Source: CAZADH01 sp964483805 (GTDB lineage: Bacteria > Muiribacteriota > Ozemobacteria > Ozemobacterales > Ozemobacteraceae). Taken from it: a stretch of 29,031 bases of DNA. Of the stretch, positions 1 through 7,352 are shown piece by piece. A program made the translations under genes and the position numbers. How positions within the stretch are numbered: position 1 is the stretch's first letter; each line of letters begins with the position of its first letter. Below the pieces are notes generated by a model that worked only from the letters and a program-made list of their open reading frames with translations, was not told the origin of the DNA and did no database searches. The DNA is taken from positions 1-29,031 of the forward strand of contig CAZADH010000041.1 of assembly GCA_964483805.1 (NCBI GenBank), written 5' to 3'.

Positions 1-275
1 TGTCGCAGATCAAGAACGACTGCAACCAGATCTGGGGCAACCTCGTCGTCGAGCACCTGAACAAGCAAGAGATCAACGGCGATCTGATCATCTACCACGA
101 TGTCATGAACCCGGCGTATGCACGCCAGACGACGGTCAACGGCACGCAGATGGCTGAAATCATCGAAGACTACAACAAAGAAGAACAGTCGTTCTATCAC
201 ACCGCGCACCTGAGTCCGAAGTTGCAGTATTTCGGCATGGAAGGCGCGACGAGCGATCGGCCCCAGGATCAATGA
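1..275 (+). CDS. 3' end of an unidentified gene in the pilin-like cluster
   Basis: The frame is open from base 3 to the TGA at 273-275 and gives about 90 residues; the 5' part lies outside the window. The visible part is hydrophilic, begins SQIKNDCNQIWGN and ends with DRPQDQ. I see no membrane segment or recognisable motif. Its stop overlaps the ATG of the next gene by ATGA (272-275), so it belongs to the same operon as the two prepilin-like genes that follow. From this position it could be the soluble C-terminal part of another pseudopilin or an assembly component, but the sequence alone does not show it. Confidence 0.6.
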   Translation, partial: SQIKNDCNQIWGNLVVEHLNKQEINGDLIIYHDVMNPAYARQTTVNGTQMAEIIEDYNKEEQSFYHTAHLSPKLQYFGMEGATSDRPQDQ

Positions 276-823
276 ACACACCGTCACCGATCTGTCGGAT
301 CCCTGCGACCACCGGCCGCAGGCTGTCGTGGCGCGGCTTCACCCTGATCGAGATGCTGATCACGTTGTGCGTGTTCACGATCGGCCTGTTGCCGTTGATG
401 GTGTTGTTTCACTCGAGCCAGATCACCACGGCCAAGGCGAAGAACCTGCTGATTGCCGAGACGATCGGCCGCACCACGATCGACGAGTTGCGCAGCCTGG
501 GCATCGACGGCATCGAGAAGCTCATGGCTTCGCCGTTGCGCGGTGTCGACGGCCAGGAATACCCGCTGGCGCACGCCGACCTGGTGTGCAAGGGGATGCT
601 CGTGCCGAGCGATGCGAAAGCCGATCTGTTGCCCAAAGACTACGGGCGCTTTCAGACCGCGGTGGTCTTGACCCCGACGCCGGCCTCGACGAATCCGCCC
701 GACCCTGACCAGCGACCGGTTTCCTATACCGCCGTGGTCACGGTGTCGTGGCACGAGGAGTCGCAGCGGACGCACGAGGTCAAGTTCGGCACGATCATCC
801 GGCGGTGGGGCAACACCTCATGA
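272..823 (+). CDS. Type IV prepilin-like (GspI/PilV-type) protein
   Basis: A 183-residue protein with a class III (prepilin) signal: a 22-residue leader rich in Arg, then RG|FTLIEML with Gly at -1, Phe at +1 and Glu at +5 (E27), followed by a hydrophobic helix to about residue 47. This is the recognition site of prepilin peptidase, which cuts after Gly and methylates the Phe. The body is short and beta-rich, as in minor pilins or pseudopilins of type IV pili and type II secretion systems, where they form the initiating tip. The start is set by the ATGA overlap with the preceding gene. Its stop overlaps the next ATG the same way (820-823), so translation is probably coupled. The exact subtype (GspI or PilV) is an inference. 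Confidence 0.85.
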   Translation: MNTPSPICRIPATTGRRLSWRGFTLIEMLITLCVFTIGLLPLMVLFHSSQITTAKAKNLLIAETIGRTTIDELRSLGIDGIEKLMASPLRGVDGQEYPLAHADLVCKGMLVPSDAKADLLPKDYGRFQTAVVLTPTPASTNPPDPDQRPVSYTAVVTVSWHEESQRTHEVKFGTIIRRWGNTS

Positions 824-1605
824 CATACATACGACGTATGCTTTCGCGCCGGGCCTTTGGCCTTGCCGAACTGATGATCGCGGTATCGCTGGCCGCGTTC
901 ATCTTGTATTTCGCCTGGGAGTTCTATTTCAAGGGCAGTGCGACGACCAAGCATGTCAGCACGATGAGCAAGCTGCAAGCGGATGGCCGCATCTTTTTGG
1001 GCAAGATCTACCAGGACACGGCCATGGCCTACTGCTTCGAGAGCGTCGACGAACAGGCGAAATCGTTCACGTTCATCAAGTTCCGCGCCAAGGTACCCGA
1101 TCTCGAAGACATGGTGTTCATGGGCAACAGCTATCAACGGCGTTCCCCGCTCGACTACAATTTCCCGGTCAGCCGGGTCGAGTACAAATGCGACGCCAAG
1201 GGCGTGGTGACGCGCAAAGAAGAGGGCGGCGACCTGTATTTCCAGAAGGTGCCGGTCGAGTTCCGGCCCAACCCGGCGCTCGGTGGTGACACGGCGGCCC
1301 GGCCGATCCTCTACAACATTTCGTCGTGGTCGGTGAAGCTGTATCAGCAGAAGATCGAGGTCAAGGTCGACGGGGCCAACCGCACGGTCGACGTCAAGGT
1401 GACCCCGATCACTCAATCGACCGTCGCTGCCGAAGCCCGCAAAGCGACGTTCGCGACGCTGCTGGTGCGGTCGTTTGTCGATGACAAGGCCAACATCCGC
1501 GATGAAGACCTGCAAATCGCGGTCAAACTGTATTCACGGTACCGGACGATGGCCGTTAACAATCCGAGCTATTTCTGCTCGGTCGACGACGCGCAGGATT
1601 TCTGA
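820..1605 (+). CDS. Prepilin-like (GspJ/PilW-type) protein with Ala at -1
   Basis: A 261-residue protein starting at the ATG at 820, which overlaps the previous stop by ATGA; the open frame extends further upstream but only inside the previous gene. The N-terminus reads RRA|FGLAELMIAVS. The prepilin hallmark is kept (aromatic +1, Glu at +5 = E17, then a hydrophobic helix to about residue 35), but the residue before the cut is Ala12 rather than Gly. Prepilin peptidases are known to accept Ala less well. The remaining 220 residues are soluble with no obvious motif. Size and place after a shorter prepilin fit a GspJ- or PilW-like minor pseudopilin. Processing and assembly are inferred from the motif and neighbours. 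Confidence 0.75.
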   Translation: MTYIRRMLSRRAFGLAELMIAVSLAAFILYFAWEFYFKGSATTKHVSTMSKLQADGRIFLGKIYQDTAMAYCFESVDEQAKSFTFIKFRAKVPDLEDMVFMGNSYQRRSPLDYNFPVSRVEYKCDAKGVVTRKEEGGDLYFQKVPVEFRPNPALGGDTAARPILYNISSWSVKLYQQKIEVKVDGANRTVDVKVTPITQSTVAAEARKATFATLLVRSFVDDKANIRDEDLQIAVKLYSRYRTMAVNNPSYFCSVDDAQDF

Positions 1606-1638
1606 TGGCAGCCCGACCCCAGGCCCCTGCAAGCGCCC

Positions 1639-2418
1639 ATGTTCGATCGTAACAATCTTCCCGTGTGGGCGGGCGCGATCGTATTGATTGCGCTGGTTTT
1701 CAACTTCCTCAACACGATCTTCAAATCGGATGTGAAGCGGTTCTCACCGAATCGCGTCTACATCGACTACAGCACGCACAAGAAGACCGACGCGCGCGCC
1801 CCGGCGCCCGTGACCACGCGCCGGTTCCAGCCCAGCATCACCCGGGCCAGCCTCGATACGTTCTTCTCGGTGCAACAGACCGCCGTCGAGGTGCAGGCGA
1901 ACGCGTTCGACCAGTTCACCAAGGCCAACCTGAGCCGCATCGCGGTGGCCAACCTGGTACAACCCAAGCAAGACCCCGACTACCTCGAGACGCAACGGCT
2001 GGGCTCGATTTCGTTGCCCGACCTGATGCGCGCCGAGTACGAGATGCGCAACCGCCGCTACGAGATGGCCATGCAGATGCTCGCGAACGTGCTCAAGGCG
2101 ATCCCCGAAAAAGACCGTCTGCACCGACAACGTATTTACGATCTCATGGCCGAGTGCCAGTTCAACCAGAAAAACAAACAGGGCTACGTGCAATACAAAA
2201 CATTGCACTATCAAGAAACGCTCAAGTGGCAGGAACTGGTGCGCCGGGCGTTCCCCGATGCGCAGCCGAACACACCCTGGCTGAGTTCGGAAGAAGCCAC
2301 CAAGAACCTCTTGCGCATCCGCAGCTTCGCCAATACGCAACTGCAGGGCGAAGAGCGTGACCGCGTGATCCAACGGGCCGAATACGACCTCGAAGTCGCG
2401 CGGTTGATGCAGCGCTGA
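1639..2418 (+). CDS. Membrane-anchored helical (TPR-like) protein of the pilin cluster
   Basis: A 259-residue protein. The start at 1639 is the first initiation codon after an in-frame TGA at 1603-1605; no strong ribosome site is visible. One hydrophobic segment (about residues 7-28) after a short N-terminus suggests a signal anchor with the body in the periplasm. A Pro/Arg-rich linker (about 45-65) follows. The C-terminal half is strongly helical and Arg/Gln/Tyr-rich; about residues 130-195 have the alternation of short helices expected of one or two TPR-like units. It lies 33 bp after the second prepilin gene. A scaffold or assembly role for the pilus-like apparatus is inferred from context; I do not recognise a named family. 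Confidence 0.65.
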   Translation: MFDRNNLPVWAGAIVLIALVFNFLNTIFKSDVKRFSPNRVYIDYSTHKKTDARAPAPVTTRRFQPSITRASLDTFFSVQQTAVEVQANAFDQFTKANLSRIAVANLVQPKQDPDYLETQRLGSISLPDLMRAEYEMRNRRYEMAMQMLANVLKAIPEKDRLHRQRIYDLMAECQFNQKNKQGYVQYKTLHYQETLKWQELVRRAFPDAQPNTPWLSSEEATKNLLRIRSFANTQLQGEERDRVIQRAEYDLEVARLMQR

Positions 2419-2467
2419 ACCACCCTTCCCCACCCGCCCGCCGCAATTTCCACGCAGGAGAATCCCG

Positions 2468-3025
2468 ATGAAAATCGCCGCATTTGTTGCCAGCCCGCAT
2501 CCCAAGGGCAGCGTCAATCAATTGGTGGATGCTTTTGCCGAAGGCGCCCGGACCAAGGGCCACGCGGTGTCCGTCTTTCAATTGTATGACCTGAAGATCA
2601 ACCCCTGTCGTGCCTGCGACTACTGCAAAACCCACGCCGACCGCTGTGCCCAGGCCGACGATTTTCTCATGACCTGCACCCCGGCGATCGAAGCGTCCGA
2701 CATCTGCCTGTTCGCATCACCGATCTACTTCGGCCAGGTCAGCGGCACCATGAAGAACTTCATCGATCGCTGGTGCATGTATTTCAACGACAAGTTTTCG
2801 ATCCGACGGGTCATGGGCAAGCGCTTCGTCACGATCACCGCCTCGGCGGCCCCGGCCACGCGCTTCGTGAACGTCACCGACTACCTGAAGTACTGGTTCG
2901 GCGAGTTCTTCAAGATGCAACACGTCGGCGGCATCATCGCCGGCGACCTCTCGCACGAAAGCAAACTCAAAGAACAACCCGAACTGCTCGACCAGGCGAG
3001 GCAACTCGGCGTCAGGCTGGGGTGA
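2468..3025 (+). CDS. NAD(P)H-dependent FMN reductase / iron-sulfur flavoprotein-like
   Basis: A 185-residue flavodoxin-fold protein with a good ribosome site (CAGGAG, 2455-2460). The N-terminal strand and phosphate loop read SPHPKGSVNQLV (residues 9-20), the FMN phosphate-binding loop of this family, and the second FMN loop is in SPIYFGQVSGTMKNFIDR (84-101). Cys47, Cys50, Cys53 and Cys60 form a C-x2-C-x2-C-x6-C set. This matches the compact cysteine motif of iron-sulfur flavoproteins (C-x2-C-x2-C-x4-7-C), so it may carry a 4Fe-4S cluster besides FMN. Likely role: cytoplasmic electron transfer or quinone/disulfide reduction; the substrate is unknown. Its stop overlaps the glycerate kinase start by GTGA, so the two are co-translated. 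Confidence 0.85.
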   Translation: MKIAAFVASPHPKGSVNQLVDAFAEGARTKGHAVSVFQLYDLKINPCRACDYCKTHADRCAQADDFLMTCTPAIEASDICLFASPIYFGQVSGTMKNFIDRWCMYFNDKFSIRRVMGKRFVTITASAAPATRFVNVTDYLKYWFGEFFKMQHVGGIIAGDLSHESKLKEQPELLDQARQLGVRLG

Positions 3026-4164
3026 TTTGTCTCGTTGCGCCTGATTCATTCAAAGAGTCGCTGACGGCAACCAGGGCGGCGGCCATCATGGCCCGGGCCG
3101 TGCGCCGAACGATGCCGACGGCGGAAGTGATCGAGTTGCCGGTGGCCGACGGCGGTGAAGGCACGATCGATGCGGTGCTGGCGGCGATCGGCGGGCAGCG
3201 CATTGGCGCTGAGGTGACGGGACCGTTGGGGGCACGTGTTGGTGCGTTCTGGGCGCGCATGGGCGAGGGCACGACCGCGGTCGTCGAGATGGCGCAGGCG
3301 TCTGGACTCGGGCTCGTGACAAGGGACCAAAGAGATCCGCTGCGGACGACCAGTCATGGTACGGGCGAACTGCTCGCGGCTGCGTTTGTCAGCGATGCGC
3401 GCCGCGTCATGCTCGCCGTGGGCGGCAGCGCCACCGTCGATGGCGGAGCAGGCGCACTGGCAGCGCTGGGCGCTAGGTATTATTACCGTGATAACGTGGT
3501 TTCGGTTCAGGGTGGCAGCGATCTGAGCCGGATCGACCGGGTCGACCTGACCCATCTGCGTCGGCCGGGGCCGGGCGTCGAGCTGCTCATCGCTGCCGAC
3601 GTCACCAATCGGATGCTCGGCGAACATGGGGCGGCCCGCGTGTTCGGTCCGCAAAAGGGGGCGACACCCGAGGCGGTGGCCCAACTCGATGAGGGCCTGG
3701 CAAACTGGTGCCGCGTCCTGGGTCGGGCTTGCGGCACCGACCCGGCGGGGATCGTCGGGGGTGGCGCGGCCGGCGGACTCGCGGGGGGGTTGGCGGCGGT
3801 CTACGGCGTCATCCCACGGCCCGGCATCGACGTGATTCTCGATCTGATCGGGTTTGACAAGCGGTTGGCCACAGCCGATCTGGTGATTACCGGCGAGGGT
3901 CGTCTCGATCGCACCACTCTGGCCGGCAAGGTCGTGGCCGGAATTGCCGCACGGTGTCGGTCTCGCGGTGTGGCGCTATTGGTGGCGGCCGGCAGCGTCG
4001 CATCCGACGTTGCACCACTTGCCTGGCGCGACGCCGGCATTGCCGACGTCGAGCCGCTGGCCGAGGCCGATGTCCCGCTGGCACAAGCGCTGGTCGAGGC
4101 CGAATCACGCCTCGATTACGCGGTCACCCGCATGTTGCACCGGCAGGAACGGTCGTCGCGTTGA
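3022..4164 (+). CDS. garK: Glycerate 2-kinase (GarK/GlxK family)
   Basis: A 380-residue protein, matching the usual 380-ish length of class I glycerate kinases. It phosphorylates D-glycerate with ATP to 2-phosphoglycerate, feeding glyoxylate- or sugar-acid-derived glycerate into glycolysis. Family signatures: VAPDSFKESLTA (5-16), VADGGEGT (41-48), GGSATVDGGAGA (134-145), FGPQKGAT (about 207-214) and ITGEGRLDRTT (about 289-299). The frame is open far upstream, but that part lies in another frame of the flavoprotein gene; alignment with the family starts at the GTG at 3022, which overlaps the previous TGA by GTGA. The symbol follows the family; glxK would be equally valid. Its stop codon sits inside the -35 element of the htpX promoter. 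Confidence 0.93.
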   Translation: MICLVAPDSFKESLTATRAAAIMARAVRRTMPTAEVIELPVADGGEGTIDAVLAAIGGQRIGAEVTGPLGARVGAFWARMGEGTTAVVEMAQASGLGLVTRDQRDPLRTTSHGTGELLAAAFVSDARRVMLAVGGSATVDGGAGALAALGARYYYRDNVVSVQGGSDLSRIDRVDLTHLRRPGPGVELLIAADVTNRMLGEHGAARVFGPQKGATPEAVAQLDEGLANWCRVLGRACGTDPAGIVGGGAAGGLAGGLAAVYGVIPRPGIDVILDLIGFDKRLATADLVITGEGRLDRTTLAGKVVAGIAARCRSRGVALLVAAGSVASDVAPLAWRDAGIADVEPLAEADVPLAQALVEAESRLDYAVTRMLHRQERSSR

Positions 4165-4189
4165 TCTTGGCCCACCTTTTGCTTATTAT
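4161..4189 (+). promoter_or_regulatory. Sigma-70-type promoter for htpX
   Basis: TTGATC (4161-4166) and TATTAT (4184-4189) are separated by exactly 17 bp, overlapping the glycerate kinase stop. The leader that follows can form a 6-bp hairpin, GCGACG/CGTCGC (4207-4224). Predicted by eye from consensus only. Confidence 0.55.
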
Positions 4190-4259
4190 TGACCCATGAC
4201 GACCGCGCGACGTTGCACCGTCGCTGATCGAACCGCATCATCGCGAAGGAGATCGCTTC

Positions 4260-5111
4260 ATGACCAACGCTATCAAAGCCTATGCACTGTTGGCCCTGCT
4301 GATCGCCATCGTGCTCGTACTGGGTCAGGCCATGGGGGGCACCGAAGGACTGGTGGTGGCCTTCGTGATCTCGCTGGCCATGTCGTTTTTCAGCTACTGG
4401 TTTTCCGACAGCATCGTTTTGTCGATGTACGGCGCCCAGGCGGTCGAGCGTGACCAGTTCCCAGCGCTGCACGAAATCGTCGAACGGCTGGCCGAGCGGG
4501 CCGGCATTCCCAAACCCGCGGTGTACATCATTCCGTCGATGTCGCCCAACGCATTTGCCACCGGCCGTGGTCCGAGCAAGTCGGCGGTCGCGGTAACCGA
4601 AGGGTTGCTGGCCATGCTCAACAAGGAGGAGCTCGCCGGCGTGCTGGCACACGAGATTGCCCACGTGGCCAATTACGATGTGTTGCTGTCGACCCTGGTG
4701 GCGACGCTGGCCGGCTCGTTGTCGTTCGTGGCCCGAATGTTCCTGTGGACGGGCGGCGACCGGCGGCGCGACGGCGAGGGCGGCAGCCCGCTGCTCGGTC
4801 TGTTGATGATCATCCTGGCGCCGCTGGTGGCGACGTTGATCCAGTTGGCGATTTCGCGCAGCCGCGAGTATCTGGCCGACGAAACCGGGGCACGGTACTG
4901 TGGCGATCCGCGTTGGCTGGCGAGCGCGCTGGCCAAGCTCGAAGGCGGGATTGCGAACCGCCCGATGAGCGATGCCGAGCCGGCCACGGCGCACCTGTTC
5001 ATTGCCTCACCGTTTTCGGTCCAGGGCATCATGGGGTGGTTCTCGACGCACCCGCCGATGCACGACCGTATCGAACGGCTGGTATCGATGACGGGGCAGA
5101 ACCGCGGCTGA
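4260..5111 (+). CDS. htpX: Zinc metalloprotease HtpX (M48B family)
   Basis: A 283-residue membrane protease, the usual HtpX length (about 280-295), that degrades misfolded or damaged inner-membrane proteins. Two N-terminal transmembrane segments (about 6-24 and 30-50), the zinc site HEIAH (131-135) and third ligand Glu203 in SREYLADE (201-208) are present, as are two more hydrophobic stretches (about 142-163 and 178-198). The conserved C-terminal block FSTHPPMHDRIERL (261-274) is intact. An AAGGAG ribosome site lies 8 bp before the ATG. It has its own promoter and is followed by a terminator, so it is probably monocistronic. All catalytic residues are in place. Confidence 0.96.
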   Translation: MTNAIKAYALLALLIAIVLVLGQAMGGTEGLVVAFVISLAMSFFSYWFSDSIVLSMYGAQAVERDQFPALHEIVERLAERAGIPKPAVYIIPSMSPNAFATGRGPSKSAVAVTEGLLAMLNKEELAGVLAHEIAHVANYDVLLSTLVATLAGSLSFVARMFLWTGGDRRRDGEGGSPLLGLLMIILAPLVATLIQLAISRSREYLADETGARYCGDPRWLASALAKLEGGIANRPMSDAEPATAHLFIASPFSVQGIMGWFSTHPPMHDRIERLVSMTGQNRG

Positions 5112-5135
5112 GCCAACGCTCGCGCCTTCTTCTGT

Positions 5136-5172
5136 GGGGCCCGGTGCTACGAGCACCGGGCTCCGTTGTTTT
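5136..5172 (+). terminator. Rho-independent terminator after htpX
   Basis: GCCCGGTGCT (5139-5148) pairs with AGCACCGGGC (5152-5161) around a 3-nt loop; three more outer pairs reach 5136/5164. The 3' tract GTTGTTTT is only moderately T-rich, so the terminator is strong in stem but modest in tail. Confidence 0.75.
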
Positions 5173-5198
5173 CAGGTGCGCGAGCGGGCGAAACTATT

Positions 5199-5207
5199 TG
5201 GTATAAT
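5199..5207 (+). promoter_or_regulatory. Extended -10 promoter of the secreted-protein operon
   Basis: TGGTATAAT is a perfect extended -10 (TG-N-TATAAT, hexamer 5202-5207). No good -35 lies 16-18 bp upstream, as expected for extended -10 promoters. The first start codon is 35 bp downstream, behind an AGGAGGAG ribosome site. Confidence 0.65.
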
Positions 5208-5241
5208 CTCGGTATAGTTGGGTAGATCCTCAGGAGGAGCC

Positions 5242-5787
5242 ATGTACCGAGCGTTTGGACTGTGTCTGGCAATCGGCATGATCGTCGCGGTGCCGTGGTT
5301 GGCCGCGGCGAACGAGGCCACATATTGCGTTCCCGAGAACCTCGCCCTGGCACTGACCGCGCCCAACGGCGCCGGTCCGATCAAGGCTCACGAGATAACG
5401 GCCGAGATCGAGGGCCGATTGGGGACCTTGCGCAATCTGGCGGTCTTCTTCACGACTTCTGACGACCTGGCCGTGGCACCGGCATCGGCAACGGTTGCTG
5501 AACTGGCTACCGGCAAGAAGGCGAACTTCAAGCTGGCGGTCACACCGGTCAAGGGTGGCAAGGCGGGCGCTGCCGGGTCATTCGTCAAGATGCGGGTCGT
5601 TTATGTTCCCGATTATGACGCCTTGGCGGCCGCAGTGGCCGACAACCAGAAGTATCCGATCCAGACAGCCCGCGAACAGTTGCAGGAAATTGTGACCCGC
5701 AACGAGCTGGCGAAGGCCCCGCAGACCAATGTCACCGATCTGCGCTATCCCGCGGCCGAGACGGCCGACAGCAACAATACGAAGTAA
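5242..5787 (+). CDS. Small secreted protein of unknown function
   Basis: A 181-residue protein. The ATG at 5242 is chosen over an upstream in-frame TTG (5218) because a near-perfect AGGAGGAG lies just before it. A Sec signal peptide is clear: MYRAFGL, a hydrophobic core, then a cut about after Ala23 (AAA|NE). The mature protein (about 158 residues) is predicted beta-rich up to residue 125, with a helical, charged C-terminus ending SNNTK. I recognise no domain. It is 27 bp upstream of the HEFAH metalloprotease-like gene and shares its promoter, so it may be a substrate, inhibitor or chaperone of that protein; this is only inferred from the pairing. Confidence 0.8.
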   Translation: MYRAFGLCLAIGMIVAVPWLAAANEATYCVPENLALALTAPNGAGPIKAHEITAEIEGRLGTLRNLAVFFTTSDDLAVAPASATVAELATGKKANFKLAVTPVKGGKAGAAGSFVKMRVVYVPDYDALAAAVADNQKYPIQTAREQLQEIVTRNELAKAPQTNVTDLRYPAAETADSNNTK

Positions 5788-5814
5788 ATACACTCGATCG
5801 CAGGGAGGTCGAAC

Positions 5815-7047
5815 ATGAAGGCAGTATGGCGTATCACACTTCTGGCTCTGGTTCTGGCCGTGCTCTTGCCCACGATGGCGGCGGCAAAGGAATGCGAGTT
5901 CGAGTTCTATTATCAGAAGATCGAGGCCGTCAAGCAGATCAACAACCCGAATCCGCAAGGCTGGTGGGAAAAGACCAAGGCTGCGGTGAAGGGCGCGGGC
6001 AACTGGGTCGCGAGGCAATGGGAGAAGGGCGTGACGCGCAACTTCTTCCCCGGCAGCGGTGAGAAGACCTGGTATTCGGAGGAAGATCCGAACACGGCGT
6101 ACACCGTGAAGCGCGTCAAGGTGAGCACCGAGGCGGAACTCATGGCACAGATGGGTGCCAAGGCCGAATACGAGCTATCGGATGGTCAGAAGGCGCTGCT
6201 CGAGATCTTCCGCCACTCGAAGTCGCAGGCCATCAAAGACCGCATGCAGTATTCGTTCCGCTCGAAGGTCAAGGTCTTGTTGACCGACACGACCGGTTTC
6301 GAAGACGAGTCGAAGTATCCGAACATCACCAAGGACTTCTGGCCGTATTCGTCGGGCTTTGCGATTTCGATGAACTCCAAACGGTACAACTATCCGGACG
6401 GTGCCGAGGATGCGAAGTCGACGTTCGTGCACGAATTCGCGCACACGCTCGACCTGACGATGCAAGAAATGAACGGTTATGGTCCGGACGGCACCCACTA
6501 CAGCAACGAGAAGACGAAGCCGCGCGCCGCATTCCTCGAGGGTTTTGCCGAGTTCAACCAGGCGTTGGACGACCCCTCGGAAGCCGTGCGCTACCGCAAC
6601 CGCAACAAGACGATCATGGTCGAGAAGTCGAAGGGCGAATACGACCATGTCGACGCCACCAAGTTGTCGGGCAAAGACCTGCTGAGCGTCGAAGGCATCA
6701 ATGCCATGATCATGTATCGCATGGCCACCGAGATCGACGGCGGGCGCGACAAGGTGTTCAAGGCTTTCAAAGACAGCAACTGGCCGTGGCGCAGCATCAA
6801 GCAGTTCCTGCACAGCGCCACGAAGAACAACCCCGCCGACATCGAGAAGATCGCGCTCATTCTCGACAGCGAAACGTTGGGCAAACTGAGCGACGCCGAG
6901 ATGAAGAACTACCTGGGCGACAGCGATGCGTTGAAGGCCTATCTGGCGAAGCGCAAGGAGATCAAGAGCGGCACGGCCAGCACGACAGCCGGAACCGGCA
7001 CGCTGGTGCCTGTGACGGTCGAGGGTACCAACCCGTTCGGCAAGTGA
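5815..7047 (+). CDS. Secreted HExxH zinc metalloprotease-like protein
   Basis: A 410-residue exported protein with a GGGAGG ribosome site and a signal peptide (cut about after Ala24, MAAA|KE). A putative zinc motif HEFAH is at 206-210, followed by TLDL. A downstream LEGFAEF (241-247) supplies Glu242 or Glu246 as a likely third ligand, 32-36 residues after the motif, as in gluzincin-type peptidases. An aromatic, Lys-rich segment (about 48-90) precedes the catalytic part, and the C-terminal region ends in a Ser/Thr/Gly linker and VEGTNPFGK. I cannot assign a MEROPS family. It lies in an operon with the small secreted protein upstream and ends before a strong terminator. Proteolysis is inferred from the motif; substrate unknown. 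Confidence 0.8.
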   Translation: MKAVWRITLLALVLAVLLPTMAAAKECEFEFYYQKIEAVKQINNPNPQGWWEKTKAAVKGAGNWVARQWEKGVTRNFFPGSGEKTWYSEEDPNTAYTVKRVKVSTEAELMAQMGAKAEYELSDGQKALLEIFRHSKSQAIKDRMQYSFRSKVKVLLTDTTGFEDESKYPNITKDFWPYSSGFAISMNSKRYNYPDGAEDAKSTFVHEFAHTLDLTMQEMNGYGPDGTHYSNEKTKPRAAFLEGFAEFNQALDDPSEAVRYRNRNKTIMVEKSKGEYDHVDATKLSGKDLLSVEGINAMIMYRMATEIDGGRDKVFKAFKDSNWPWRSIKQFLHSATKNNPADIEKIALILDSETLGKLSDAEMKNYLGDSDALKAYLAKRKEIKSGTASTTAGTGTLVPVTVEGTNPFGK

Positions 7048-7076
7048 CGTAAAAGACCCGGGGTGGATGCCCCGCG

Positions 7077-7119
7077 CGACGCCGGCCTTCTCTTGCGAGA
7101 GAGGCCGGTGTCGTTGTTT
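7077..7119 (+). terminator. Strong terminator after the metalloprotease-like gene
   Basis: CGACGCCGGCCT pairs with AGGCCGGTGTCG (one G-U), the stem continuing CTCT/AGAG after one bulged T, closing a TGCG loop; the tail is TTGTTT. A smaller CGGGG/CCCCG hairpin lies just upstream (about 7069-7084). Confidence 0.8.
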
Positions 7120-7196
7120 AACGGGGGGGCACCCCACCCTCGTGCGGCCGTTGGGCACGGGCCCACAACGACCGGATCATCGGTAGCGCCGGCTTG

Positions 7197-7226
7197 TTGC
7201 AAACTGCGCCGGTGCTATGCTATATT
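7197..7226 (+). promoter_or_regulatory. Promoter of the tRNA-Gly gene
   Basis: TTGCAA (7197-7202) and TATATT (7221-7226), 18 bp apart; the predicted start is a few bases before the tRNA 5' end at 7238. Confidence 0.55.
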
Positions 7227-7237
7227 CGGCTCCGTCA

Positions 7238-7310
7238 GCGGGAATAGCTCAATTGGTAGAGCATCAGCTTCCCAAGCTGGGGGTTGCGGGTTCGAGACCC
7301 GTTTCCCGCT
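7238..7310 (+). tRNA. tRNA-Gly (anticodon CCC)
   Basis: A complete cloverleaf: acceptor GCGGGAA pairs with TTCCCGC (7303-7309), D-arm sequence AGCTCAATTGGTAGAGC, anticodon loop TTCCCAA giving anticodon CCC (reads GGG), T-arm GCGGG-TTCGAGA-CCCGT. The discriminator is T, and CCG follows, so CCA is not encoded and must be added after transcription. The 3' 25 bases of the gene form most of a 26-bp repeat found again at 20231-20256, showing that this gene is the integration site of the island to its right; integration leaves the tRNA intact. Confidence 0.96.
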
Positions 7311-7311
7311 C
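7286..7311 (+). repeat. attL: 26-bp core inside the tRNA-Gly 3' end
   Basis: Identical over 26 bases to 20231-20256 and flanked by different bases on both sides (t...c here, c...t at the right copy). It covers the T-arm, the 3' acceptor strand, the discriminator and one more base, the usual crossover target of tRNA-directed tyrosine integrases. Confidence 0.93.
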
Positions 7312-7322
7312 CGAGAAATAGG

Positions 7323-7352
7323 CCTGATAACCATGATGGTTATCAGGTTTTT
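7323..7352 (+). terminator. Element-supplied terminator of the tRNA-Gly gene
   Basis: CCTGATAACC (7323-7332) pairs perfectly with GGTTATCAGG (7338-7347) around ATGAT, followed by TTTTT. It lies on the island side of the attL core, so it came with the element. A related but different hairpin follows attR. Confidence 0.88.

Noticed and set aside
4116..4994. Minus-strand frame of 292 codons opposite htpX
   Set aside because: HtpX on + has all family motifs; the antisense product is Arg/Gln/His-rich with no pattern.
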